Shown here piece after piece: positions 53,109 to 61,693 of a stretch of DNA of 64,000 nt. The notes beneath the pieces were generated by a model. That model was not told the DNA's origin. It searched no databases and saw only the letters and a list, made by a program, of their open reading frames with translations. Each line of letters starts with the position of its first letter. Position 1 is the first letter of the stretch. This DNA comes from Isosphaeraceae bacterium (GTDB taxonomy: Bacteria > Planctomycetota > Planctomycetia > Isosphaerales > Isosphaeraceae): positions 1 to 64,000 of the forward strand of contig JANXSY010000078.1 in NCBI GenBank assembly GCA_025356435.1. The letters run 5' to 3'. Both the position numbers and the translations under genes were made by a program.

Positions 53109-53822
53109 ATGTCCGAACCCAAGCTGTCGCAACTCTCTGCGGGGTTGCTCGAAAAGGCGAGGATCGCAGTCCGAGGGCTTGCGAGCCTGTTCGGCCGGAA
53201 GGACGCTCCGCCGGTCGAGGGGCCGACCGACCATGGGACGACCGTCATCAGCGTCGATACCTTGCGAGAGAACCGCATCCCGCCCCGCCAGGTCAGCACC
53301 CGGAAATGGCCGGTCTTGCACGCGGGCAAGACGCCAAAGGTCGACCTCGCAACGTGGGATCTACGGCTGTTTGGGCTTGTCGAAGGGTCGGTCCGGTGGA
53401 CCTGGGACGAGTTCCGCTCGCTGCCCTCGGCAAGGGTCATCGCCGACATGCATTGCGTGACGCGATGGAGTAAGCTCGATAATGGCTGGGAGGGCGTGCT
53501 CGTCTCGGAGGTGATGAAGCATGTTTGCCTCAAGCCCGAGGCGAGATTTGTCGTGCTTCACTGTGACGCAGGCTATACCACCAACCTCCCGATCGCCGAC
53601 TTTCTGGGCGAAGACTGCCTATTCGCCTGGGGTCACAACGGTCAGCCGCTCGACGTCGATCACGGAGCACCGCTCCGCATGGTCGTGCCGAAGCTGTATG
53701 CCTGGAAGAGCGCGAAATGGGTGCGCGGGGTCGAGTTCTTGACGGAGGATCGGCCGGGGTTCTGGGAAGAGAACGGCTACCATAATTACGGTGATCCCTG
53801 GAGCGAACAGCGGTATAGTTGA
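53109..53822 (+). CDS. Sulfite oxidase-like molybdopterin oxidoreductase
   Basis: 237 residues, only the molybdenum-cofactor domain. Key segments are WDLRLFGLVEGSVRWTWDEF, the molybdenum Cys in ADMHCVTRWSKLDNGWEGV, VLHCDAGYTTNLP and HGAPLRMVVPKLYAWKSAKW, as in MsrP/YedY-like and planctomycete sulfite-oxidase-like proteins. No signal peptide or Tat motif is seen, so it may be cytoplasmic, unlike MsrP. GGAGG precedes the ATG. The substrate (sulfite, sulfoxide or another) is unknown. Confidence 0.88.
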   Translation: MSEPKLSQLSAGLLEKARIAVRGLASLFGRKDAPPVEGPTDHGTTVISVDTLRENRIPPRQVSTRKWPVLHAGKTPKVDLATWDLRLFGLVEGSVRWTWDEFRSLPSARVIADMHCVTRWSKLDNGWEGVLVSEVMKHVCLKPEARFVVLHCDAGYTTNLPIADFLGEDCLFAWGHNGQPLDVDHGAPLRMVVPKLYAWKSAKWVRGVEFLTEDRPGFWEENGYHNYGDPWSEQRYS

Positions 53823-54014
53823 GATCATTTCCGGAGGTCGATCGGGGGGCGGAACGGCGTCTCAAAGGTGGAGGTGTGGGCCTCTCTGGTGCCCGAACGG
53901 TGTCGCTCGCCACCCTCCGAAAATCCGGTGACGCTTGTCGATAACGAGCCTGGCCTTGACCTCTCCCGCCGACATCACCTGCGGTCATTGCGATAACTGC
54001 CGCTCAACCGCTGC

Positions 54015-55505
54015 TCAGTGATCCGGGCAGAACCCGCCGACGGGCTTGACTGCCGACTCGGGCTTCGGGGCCAATAACGGTCTCTGTTCGGCACCTTTGA
54101 TCATCGCGTCGAGTTGGGTCCGGTCGATGAGGCGACCTCTCACGACCACGGCCCGAATCTTCCGGGTGTTGCCGATCGAGATGAGCGGGTCGGCATCGAG
54201 CAGCACGAGGTCGGCCTGTTTTCCCGCCTCGACGGTGCCGAGAGTCGCCTCTCGACCGAGATATTTCGCCGGGTTGAGCGTCGCGGTGCGGAGCGCTTCG
54301 GAAGGCGAAAGTCCGGCCTTTACGAGAAAGCCGAGTTCGTCGTGCAGGCTAAATCCGGCAAAGATGTAGGGATTGCCCTCGTCGGTGCCGGCGAGGATCG
54401 GCACGCCCGCCTTGCTCATCTTGTTGACGAGTTCAAGGCTCCGCTCGAACATCTGCTTCTGGGCAGCGAAGTCTTCGGCCTTCATGTTGCGGAGCCGGAA
54501 GTCGTTCTTGGGGTCCCAGTAGAGTTTCGTGAACGAATCGATATAGATCAGGCGAGGGTCTTTCAGAAAGGCCGAATCGTCGAGATGCGCGAGGGCGTGA
54601 AGGACAACGAGTGTCGGGCATTGCCAGGTTTCATTGGCCTTCAGACGAGCGAAAAGGGCGTCTCCCTTCTCTGCGCTGAACGAGTCGCGGACTTTCTCAT
54701 CGAGCGGTCTCAGCTTCAACCTCGCCGTGGCCCAGTCACCTTTCGCCTCGTCGAGAATCGTCTGGCGTGCCTTGAGGAGTTCGGCCTCGGCGGGCGAGCA
54801 GGCGGCGAAGAGGCCGTACATGTGTTCCATGCTCTTCTGACCGAGGTCTGAGGCCTCCCGAGCGCTCAGCAAGGTCGGCACATGCCCGGCGAACGCGATA
54901 TCCTGGACTTTCGCTTCCGCCGCGATCGCCCGGTAACACTCCGGGGTGAGCATCGAATAGACCTTGATGAAGTCGGCCCCGGCCGCCTTGGCGTCGCGAA
55001 CGGCCTTGCGTCCTTGCTCGGGCGTGGAGACCGCGATCGTGGTCGGCCAGATTGGCTTAGGGCCGTCGAGGATGTTGCTCGCGACGACAAGTCGAGGGCC
55101 GACGCGTCTGCCGCCCTCGATCTCCCGCTTCCAAGAGCCGTGCGGCACCGGGATTCCAGCCATCGCCGGGCTGCCCCACATGATCCGCAGGCCGGTCACG
55201 CCATTGGCGAGGTTGAGCGCGAGATTTCCCTCGCGAACGCAGTGGACGTGCATGTCCCAGAGGCCGGGGATCAGAAACTTCCCCTTACCGTCGATAACGA
55301 TGGCGTCGGGACTGACCGGGCGATAGTCCTCGTCCGCGACGATCTTCGCGATGGTATCGCCGCTGAGTACGACCGTGCGTCCGCTGATCGAAGGCCCGCC
55401 CCTGGTGTCGACCACGCTCACGCCGACGATGACGATGGGAGGTGCAGGTATCGGAGGGTCAAAGGGCAGGAGCAGTGCCAGAAGAAGCACGGATACGAAA
55501 GTCAT
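54015..55505 (-). CDS. Secreted amidohydrolase
   Basis: About 496 residues. A short hydrophobic export segment (FVSVLLLALLLPF) precedes a metal-dependent amidohydrolase (imidazolonepropionase/prolidase-like) domain. LIPGLWDMHVHC has the first metal His pair, FIKVYSMLTPE a metal Lys-like site, FAGHVPTLL and SMEHMYGL further His, and ILAGTDEGNP the catalytic Asp. The closing LNPAKYLGREATLGTVEAGKQADLVLLDAD is typical. The substrate is a cyclic amide or dipeptide in known relatives; not determined here. It is divergent from glcD over a 128-base interval with a GAGTCGACTC palindrome. Confidence 0.88.
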   Translation of the reverse strand: MTFVSVLLLALLLPFDPPIPAPPIVIVGVSVVDTRGGPSISGRTVVLSGDTIAKIVADEDYRPVSPDAIVIDGKGKFLIPGLWDMHVHCVREGNLALNLANGVTGLRIMWGSPAMAGIPVPHGSWKREIEGGRRVGPRLVVASNILDGPKPIWPTTIAVSTPEQGRKAVRDAKAAGADFIKVYSMLTPECYRAIAAEAKVQDIAFAGHVPTLLSAREASDLGQKSMEHMYGLFAACSPAEAELLKARQTILDEAKGDWATARLKLRPLDEKVRDSFSAEKGDALFARLKANETWQCPTLVVLHALAHLDDSAFLKDPRLIYIDSFTKLYWDPKNDFRLRNMKAEDFAAQKQMFERSLELVNKMSKAGVPILAGTDEGNPYIFAGFSLHDELGFLVKAGLSPSEALRTATLNPAKYLGREATLGTVEAGKQADLVLLDADPLISIGNTRKIRAVVVRGRLIDRTQLDAMIKGAEQRPLLAPKPESAVKPVGGFCPDH

Positions 55506-55633
55506 CCTGACGGATCTCCACTGCGCGAAAGTCTGGTCAACTGTTGCGTGGCAATAGGGGGAGAAGCCTGATAAGATCAATTTTGTTTTCGAGTCGACTC
55601 TCGATCATACCGCATGGGGACGCTCAAACAACG

Positions 55634-57112
55634 ATGCCCGCCACAGTTGCCCCCGCGAAGATGGCCGATCGCTCGGTCGGCGAGCGTCTCCTGGCCGCGC
55701 TGACCGAGGCCGTGGGGGAGGAAAATCTCCTCTCACGCCGCGATGAGCTGATCGTCTACGAATGCGACGGCTACGTGATCGAGAAGAACGTCCCCGACGT
55801 GGTCGTCTTCCCGACGTCTCGCGAACAGCTTATCGCCGTCGTGAAGGTCTGCCACGAGGCCAAGGTTCCGTTCGTCCCTCGTGGGGCGGGCACGAGCCTC
55901 GCGGGGGGGACGCTCGCTGTCGGCGGCGGGGTGATGATCAGCCTCACCCGGATGAAGCGAATCCTCGAGATCAACATCCGAGACCGCTACGCTGTCGTCG
56001 AACCCGGCGTCGTCAACGTCTGGCTCACGCGTGCCCTGGCCGGGACCGGCTTCCATTATGCCCCCGACCCCTCAAGCCAGGGGGCTTGCACCCTTGGGGG
56101 TAACGTCGCGACCAACTCGGGCGGCCCGCATACGCTCAAGTACGGCGTCACGGTGAACCACGTCAGGGGCCTCGAACTCGTCCTCCCCGACGGCTCGACC
56201 GTCGAAACAGGCGGCATCGCCGAAGACGCGCCGGGCTATGACCTTACGGGTCTGATCGTCGGCCACGAGGGAACGTTCGGGATCGTCAGCAAGATCATCG
56301 TCAACCTCGCACGCGACCCCGAAGCCGGTCGGACATTCCTTGGCGTCTTCGACTCGGTCGACGACGCGACCGCGACGGTGAGCGGAATTATCGCCGCCGG
56401 GATCGTTCCGGCCGCGCTCGAAATGCTCGACAACCTGATGATTCGGGCGATCGAGGAGGCGTTCGGGTTCGGCTTTCCCACCGAAGCGGGCGCTGTGCTC
56501 ATCATTGAGATCGACGGCCTCGAAGCCGGCCTCGACCCCGACTCGCACGCGATCGCTGAGATCGTGCGGTCGAACGGCGGCGAGGTGCGGAAGTCGATCG
56601 CCTGGCGGACCCGGAAAGAGCCCGAATACGTTGCCATCTGGAAGAGCCGGAAGTCAGCCTTCGGCGCGATCGGCCGTCTCAGCCCCACCTTCTGCACCCA
56701 GGACGGCGTCGTCCCCCGGACAAAGCTGCCGCAGATCCTCCGGTTCATCATGGCCGTCGGCGAGAGGCACGGATTGCGGATCGCCAACGTCTTCCACGCT
56801 GGAGACGGCAATATCCACCCGATCCTCCTCTTTGACGAGCGCGACCCGGAGCAGGTCCGTCGCGTCCTGATCGCCAGCCACGAGATTCTTGACGAGTGCA
56901 TCAACCTCGGCGGGAGCGTGACGGGCGAGCACGGGATTGGGGTCGAGAAGATGGAATTTATGCCGAAGCTCTTCTCTCCCGAAGACCTCGCGGCGATGGT
57001 CGCGATCCGAAACACGTTCAACCCGGACGGCCGGTGCAGCCCCTCGAAGATGCTGCCGATGGGCGGCGGTTGCATCGAGAAGAAAAACCCAGGCCATCAC
57101 GCCTCGGCCTGA
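55634..57112 (+). CDS. glcD: Glycolate oxidase FAD subunit GlcD
   Basis: About 492 residues. It oxidises glycolate (or a D-2-hydroxy acid) to glyoxylate with FAD. The PCMH-type FAD motifs FVPRGAGTSLAGGTL, DPSSQGACTLGGNVATNSGG and YGVTVNHVRGLELVLPDG are all present. The C-terminal VFHAGDGNIHPILL and SVTGEHGIGVEKM complete the FAD-oxidase C domain. The start is ATG 55634, with a further in-frame ATG at 55661. It is the first gene of a four-gene run with an unknown gene, glcE and glcF, an electron-transfer complex expected at the membrane. Confidence 0.93.
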   Translation: MPATVAPAKMADRSVGERLLAALTEAVGEENLLSRRDELIVYECDGYVIEKNVPDVVVFPTSREQLIAVVKVCHEAKVPFVPRGAGTSLAGGTLAVGGGVMISLTRMKRILEINIRDRYAVVEPGVVNVWLTRALAGTGFHYAPDPSSQGACTLGGNVATNSGGPHTLKYGVTVNHVRGLELVLPDGSTVETGGIAEDAPGYDLTGLIVGHEGTFGIVSKIIVNLARDPEAGRTFLGVFDSVDDATATVSGIIAAGIVPAALEMLDNLMIRAIEEAFGFGFPTEAGAVLIIEIDGLEAGLDPDSHAIAEIVRSNGGEVRKSIAWRTRKEPEYVAIWKSRKSAFGAIGRLSPTFCTQDGVVPRTKLPQILRFIMAVGERHGLRIANVFHAGDGNIHPILLFDERDPEQVRRVLIASHEILDECINLGGSVTGEHGIGVEKMEFMPKLFSPEDLAAMVAIRNTFNPDGRCSPSKMLPMGGGCIEKKNPGHHASA

Positions 57113-57156
57113 AGCATCGGGACCGTTTTGTTACCCCCACACGAAGCGAGGCGATC

Positions 57157-57912
57157 GTGGCCGGACGACCCCGACGACCGCCCTGGAAACGCCGCTACTC
57201 CGGTTTCCTGCAAGGAGACCGGATACGACCCGACACGTCGGACGACACACAGCGTCTGACCCTCTTCCTCAACGGGCGTCTCCTCGACCTTGCCGAGAAG
57301 CTAACGGTCCGCTCGGGAGGCGGCTCGGTCCAACAGTTCTGCGAGAGCCTCCTCATTCGCGCCCTCGAAGCCGAGCGCTCCCGCCACCAGATCGAGGACG
57401 CCGAGGCCCGTCACGGGACTTTTGAAGGGCTTCGTGCCATCGCCGACGATCCCATTTATCTCGCCGAGTGGACCGCCTCGCACGCTCAGAAAGATGCGCC
57501 GCCCGTCTTCAAGATCGACTCGAGTCCAGCCTTCGCTCTCGCTCTGGAGCCGCTGATGTCGTTACCGGCCCCGGATCGATGGTCGGAGTCGGCCGAGGTG
57601 ATCTTACGACATGCCGGATTGGTCGACGATGTTCCGGGCGGATTCCTGCTCTCGCTCCGTCGCGGAGAATTGCCGACAGTCGAGTCGGTCGAGGAGCTCG
57701 CAGGAGCGCTGGTCGATCTTGACCGTGAAATGAGGGGGGCCGACCGAATTGACCGGCGGCTTGCCCACGCGCTGCATCGGCTGGCGCTCGAGTCGCAGGT
57801 CTTGCATACCGACGCCTGGCCCGATGCCTTCGACAACTGGACGATCGACGCGATTCGCGCGGTGCAGGCGGCCGTCGATCGGATCTTGTCGGGCGAATCG
57901 TCTTCTTATTGA
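57157..57912 (+). CDS. Unknown protein with possible N-terminal ribbon-helix-helix domain
   Basis: About 251 residues from a GTG with GAGG six bases before it. Residues about 31-73 (QRLTLFLNGRLLDLAEKL, then SVQQFCESLLIRALEAE) have a beta strand plus two helices, the pattern of a ribbon-helix-helix DNA-binding domain. The rest is helical with no recognised domain. It sits between glcD and glcE, so it may regulate glycolate oxidation. Both the fold and the role are inference. Confidence 0.6.
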   Translation: MAGRPRRPPWKRRYSGFLQGDRIRPDTSDDTQRLTLFLNGRLLDLAEKLTVRSGGGSVQQFCESLLIRALEAERSRHQIEDAEARHGTFEGLRAIADDPIYLAEWTASHAQKDAPPVFKIDSSPAFALALEPLMSLPAPDRWSESAEVILRHAGLVDDVPGGFLLSLRRGELPTVESVEELAGALVDLDREMRGADRIDRRLAHALHRLALESQVLHTDAWPDAFDNWTIDAIRAVQAAVDRILSGESSSY

Positions 57913-57946
57913 TCTCGAAACGAATCCGCATCCGGGAGTGCCCGAC

Positions 57947-59194
57947 TTGAATTGGCCAGACCCTTCTGAAAGTTATACGACGCTCGGCGACGGACGGGTC
58001 GCGACCGCCGTCGAATGCCCGAACACGCTCGACGCCCTCCAGGACGCCGTCCGTCGTCGGGTGGCCGAGGGGCTGGCAATCTATGCCCAGGGGGGACGCA
58101 CGTCTCTCGATTACGGAGGCACCCCCCTCAGACCGGGCGTGGCGGTCGACATGACGGCGCTTAACCGGGTGATCGACTATCCGGCCGCCGATATGACGAT
58201 CACCGTCGAGTCAGGAATCACGCTCGGCGAAATCGCCAGGACGCTCGACGCGGAAGGTCAACGACTGGAGATCGACGCCCCACAGCCTGACCATGCAACG
58301 ATCGGCGGGGTCTACGCGACCAACTCGACCGGTCCTCGTCGATACGGGTCAGGTCGTCCGAGAGACCAGATTATCGGCGTCGGCTTCGTCACTGCCGATG
58401 GCAACGTCGTTAAAGGTGGTGGGCGGGTCGTAAAGAATGTCGCGGGTTATGACTTCCCCAAACTCCTCACCGGCTCGCTCGGCACACTCGGCATCATCAG
58501 CCACCTGACACTCAAGGTCAAACCCAAGCCCGAGACCTCCGCAATTGTCTGCGTGGGTTACGACTCGATCGATGTCGTGGCCCACGATCTGGCGAGGCTC
58601 AACACGTCGAGCACGCGCCCGGTCGCGATCGAGCTTCTCAACGTCCCGGCCGCCAAGCGGACGTTAACTGAAGCAAATCGATCGCTGTGGACGATCGTGC
58701 TGGCCTTCGAAGACAATGCAGCGTCGGTTGCATGGCAGATTGATCGGATCGCCGTGGAACTCTCGGGCACCGTGCAATCTGTCGTCCAGGGCCAAGCTAT
58801 CGAGCCGATCCGGGTCGCCTTGAGAGACCTACCGACGGCGAATTTCGGGTCTGTCTCGATCGTCGCCAACGTCCGTTACTCTGACGTCCCGGTTCTGGCG
58901 GCGACCGTCGACCCAGGCCTCTGGACGTTTCAGTCGCACGCGGGCAATGGCGTGATCCGACTCCATTCCCTGGTCGACGATTCAGCCACAATCGAGGCCG
59001 ATGTTCACAGGCTCCGCTCATCGGTCGAGCCGTCGGGCGGCAACCTGATCGTCGCACGATGCCCGGCGGATCGAAAGCCGAGCGTCGGGGTCTGGGGCAG
59101 TTCTAGGCCGGACTGGGTCTGGTCGGAGAAGGTGAAAGCCGCGCTCGACCCGTCGGGAGTGATGAACCCTGGCCGGTTCGTTGGTAAGATTTAG
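57947..59194 (+). CDS. glcE: Glycolate oxidase FAD-binding subunit GlcE
   Basis: About 415 residues. A PCMH-type FAD domain is shown by AIYAQGGRTSLDYGG, QPDHATIGGVYATNSTGPRR (FAD contact), KGGGRVVKNVAGYDFPKLLT and GTLGIISHLTLKVKPKPE. It is shorter than GlcD and lacks the FAD-oxidase C domain's GDGN/GEHG blocks, as in GlcE. The start is uncertain: TTG 57947 has GGGAG eight bases upstream, GTG 57938 has none. Its stop TAG shares its last base with a possible GTG of glcF. Confidence 0.9.
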   Translation: MNWPDPSESYTTLGDGRVATAVECPNTLDALQDAVRRRVAEGLAIYAQGGRTSLDYGGTPLRPGVAVDMTALNRVIDYPAADMTITVESGITLGEIARTLDAEGQRLEIDAPQPDHATIGGVYATNSTGPRRYGSGRPRDQIIGVGFVTADGNVVKGGGRVVKNVAGYDFPKLLTGSLGTLGIISHLTLKVKPKPETSAIVCVGYDSIDVVAHDLARLNTSSTRPVAIELLNVPAAKRTLTEANRSLWTIVLAFEDNAASVAWQIDRIAVELSGTVQSVVQGQAIEPIRVALRDLPTANFGSVSIVANVRYSDVPVLAATVDPGLWTFQSHAGNGVIRLHSLVDDSATIEADVHRLRSSVEPSGGNLIVARCPADRKPSVGVWGSSRPDWVWSEKVKAALDPSGVMNPGRFVGKI

Positions 59195-59256
59195 TGGAAG
59201 AACATTCGCGAGACCTCTCCGCTCTCGTTTCGATAGGACCCAGGACTCACTCACTC

Positions 59257-60570
59257 ATGGCGACCGCGACAAACGGCCACGGCGTCGACCTCGACTGGCT
59301 CTCCGAAAAAATCGACTATCGCCGATTCCAAGATTGCATCCACTGCGGACTCTGCACCGCAAGCTGCCCGACTTATGTCGAGAACGGCGACGAGAACGAC
59401 AGCCCACGAGGCCGGATCTACCTGATGCGCGGAGTGGTCGACGGCCGACTCGGCTTCTCCGACGCGGTGCGAGAGCACTTGAACCTCTGCCTCGATTGCA
59501 GGGCCTGCGAGTCAGCGTGCCCTTCGGGCGTGCAATACGGCAAGCTCATCGAGCCATTCAAGGTGGCCCTCCAGAATTCGGCCCCCGCCGGACAGCGTCC
59601 GAGCCTGCTACAGCGGCTGATCCTCACGCAATTGTTCCCCTATGCGAATCGGGTCAAGCTCTCGCTCCAACCCGCACGGCTGTTCCAGAAGTGGGGCCTG
59701 CTCGACTGGTTCGAAAAGGTCGGCCTCACCAAGCTCCTACCCCCGACCGTGCGCCGCCTCCAGAGCATGTTGCCCACGCTTGCCCCGAAGGCCGCCGCGC
59801 CTCTGCCCGAGGTTCTTCCGCCGGTCGGCCCCAAGCGTGCGCGAGTGGCCCTCTTTCTGGGGTGCGTGGCCGACGCGATGTTCCCGGAGACGAACGCGGC
59901 GACCGCGCGGGTCTTGCAGCACAACGGCTGCGAGGTCGTGGTCCCCGAGGGCCAGGTGTGTTGCGGCGCGATCCACTACCATTCAGGTTACGAAAAACCC
60001 GCGATCGACTTGGCTCGGGCCAACATGGCGATGTTCAACCCCGACGACTACGACGCGATCATCGTCAACGCCGCCGGCTGCGGGGCAATGTTCAAGGACT
60101 ACGCTCACTTCCTCCCCGACGAGGATCACGTTGCGGCGACGAAGTTTGTCTCGAAGGTCAAGGACATCTCCGAATTCCTCGTCACCCTCGGCCCGATCCG
60201 GCCGACGCACGAGATCGCCCAAAAAGTCACTTATCACGACGCCTGTCATCTCTGCCACGGCCAGCAGGTGCGTAGCCAACCCCGGCAACTTCTCGGCATG
60301 ATCCCGGGCATCGAACTGGTCCCGCTCGAAGAGAGTGAAATCTGTTGCGGTGCGGCGGGAACATACAACCTCACCCAGCCGGAGATGTCCGAGCGGCTCG
60401 GCCGTCGTAAGATGGACCGGATCGACGACACCGGAGCTGAGTCGGTGGTCACGGGAAACGTCGGCTGCATCCTCCAGATCGCCCGTAAGGTCAAGGAGCG
60501 TGGTCGAGACATCACGGTCGAACACCCGATCGACCTGCTCGACCGGGCCTACGGAGATTTACCGACGTGA
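59257..60570 (+). CDS. glcF: Glycolate oxidase iron-sulfur subunit GlcF
   Basis: About 437 residues. Two 4Fe-4S motifs, CIHCGLCTASCP and CLDCRACESACP, lie near residues 27 and 79. Two CCG-type domains follow (QVCCGAIHYHSGY near 255 and EICCGAAGTYNL near 385) with HDACHLCHGQQVRSQP between them. It passes electrons from GlcD/GlcE to the membrane quinone pool in known systems. The ATG at 59257 begins the usual N terminus; a GTG at 59194 is the alternative. It is the last gene of the glc set, followed 40 bases later by a SirB1-like gene. Confidence 0.94.
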   Translation: MATATNGHGVDLDWLSEKIDYRRFQDCIHCGLCTASCPTYVENGDENDSPRGRIYLMRGVVDGRLGFSDAVREHLNLCLDCRACESACPSGVQYGKLIEPFKVALQNSAPAGQRPSLLQRLILTQLFPYANRVKLSLQPARLFQKWGLLDWFEKVGLTKLLPPTVRRLQSMLPTLAPKAAAPLPEVLPPVGPKRARVALFLGCVADAMFPETNAATARVLQHNGCEVVVPEGQVCCGAIHYHSGYEKPAIDLARANMAMFNPDDYDAIIVNAAGCGAMFKDYAHFLPDEDHVAATKFVSKVKDISEFLVTLGPIRPTHEIAQKVTYHDACHLCHGQQVRSQPRQLLGMIPGIELVPLEESEICCGAAGTYNLTQPEMSERLGRRKMDRIDDTGAESVVTGNVGCILQIARKVKERGRDITVEHPIDLLDRAYGDLPT

Positions 60571-60610
60571 GGGGCGGGTTCCATCTACTTCCCTACCGAT
60601 TAGGTATCCC

Positions 60611-61447
60611 GTGCGTCATCCGTTCCGAGAAAGTCCGGAGTTCCTCCGCCTGATCGAAGGCAAGGGCGGAGTCAGCCTCCCGAGGATCGCTCTAGAGATC
60701 GCGCGGGATTTCGACCCGTCGGTAGATATTGACTCGTATCTCCGACGGATCGACGCCCTTGCCGATCGAGTGCGCCCCCGATGCTCGAAGGACGCTCGGC
60801 CGAAGGCGATCCTCGCACAGATCAACTGGGTCTTCTTTGTCGAAGAAGAATTCCGGGGCAACGAAGCCGACTACTATGACCCGCGAAACAGCCTGCTAAA
60901 CGAGGTGTTCGAACGCAAGACGGGCATCCCGATCAGCCTTTCGGTACTCTACGCAGGTATCGCGGAGCCTCTCGGTCTGACCCTTGAAGGGGTCGACTTG
61001 CCTGCGCACTACGTGTTAAGGCTTCGAGGAGCGGAGCCACCCCTCTTTGTCGACCCGTTTCATGCAGGCACGCTGCTTGACCGCGAGGCCTGTTCCGGCC
61101 TGGTCTCCAAGGCGGTTGGGCAGATGATCGACCTGGAAGACGACCAGATCATTGCCTGCCCGCCCGCGAGAACGGTCGCGAGGATGCTCCGCAATCTCAA
61201 GGCGATCTCACTTCAGACGGGAGACTTCGCAGAGGCGTTACTGGTCGCGCGTCGACTCGCGGCCATCGAGCCGGACAATCTCGAAGGGGTGCGCGACTGG
61301 GGCCTGCTGGCTTATCAGACCGGCCACCTCGGCGAAGCGATCGGGCCTTTGTCACGCTACTGCGAAGTCCGATCCAAGGCTCTCGACATCCCGACGGTCG
61401 GCGAACTGCTCCGGGCCGCACGGCGTGAAGTGGCGCAAAGTAACTGA
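60611..61447 (+). CDS. SirB1-like transglutaminase/TPR-type protein
   Basis: About 278 residues from a GTG. The segment INWVFFVEEEFRGNEADYYD with NSLLNEVFERKTGIPISLSV is the hallmark of the SirB1 family, followed by LPAHYVLRL (His) and DPFHAGTLLD. The Cys of a true transglutaminase is absent at the NxxLxxVFERKTGIPISLS position, so no catalysis is assumed. The C-terminal 90 residues are TPR-like helices (ARMLRNLKAISLQTGDFAEAL). Function in the cell is unknown; related proteins are widespread and uncharacterised. Confidence 0.85.
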   Translation: MRHPFRESPEFLRLIEGKGGVSLPRIALEIARDFDPSVDIDSYLRRIDALADRVRPRCSKDARPKAILAQINWVFFVEEEFRGNEADYYDPRNSLLNEVFERKTGIPISLSVLYAGIAEPLGLTLEGVDLPAHYVLRLRGAEPPLFVDPFHAGTLLDREACSGLVSKAVGQMIDLEDDQIIACPPARTVARMLRNLKAISLQTGDFAEALLVARRLAAIEPDNLEGVRDWGLLAYQTGHLGEAIGPLSRYCEVRSKALDIPTVGELLRAARREVAQSN

Positions 61448-61501
61448 AATCTGTCGAGTTTTCGGGTTGCATGGATGAAGCGGGCTCGTCCCCCCGACTT
61501 C

Positions 61502-61518
61502 TCTTTTTCGTAAAAAGA
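61502..61518. repeat. AT-rich inverted repeat after the SirB1-like gene
   Basis: TCTTTTT and AAAAAGA flank CGT in a GC-rich setting. It lies 55 bases beyond the stop at 61447 in an otherwise empty 246-base gap before the next ATG. A weak terminator or protein site is possible. Confidence 0.25.
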
Positions 61519-61693
61519 TTCAAGCCACTCACCCCGACTCGTCGATGAATGACGATGTGAGGCCAGCGTTCTCCGCAAGGAGTTCGCTGCCGATTCCTCG
61601 GCCCGCGAGAGGGGTGAGAACGTGGGCGTGGGCGGAGACCCGACGCAACGTCGAACCACCGGGACCACCCCGATCAGGAGGAGAAGCGCCACC

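Noticed and set aside
60611-61447. Active transglutaminase
   Set aside because: The catalytic Cys position is not conserved in the SirB1-like segment, so only family resemblance is claimed.
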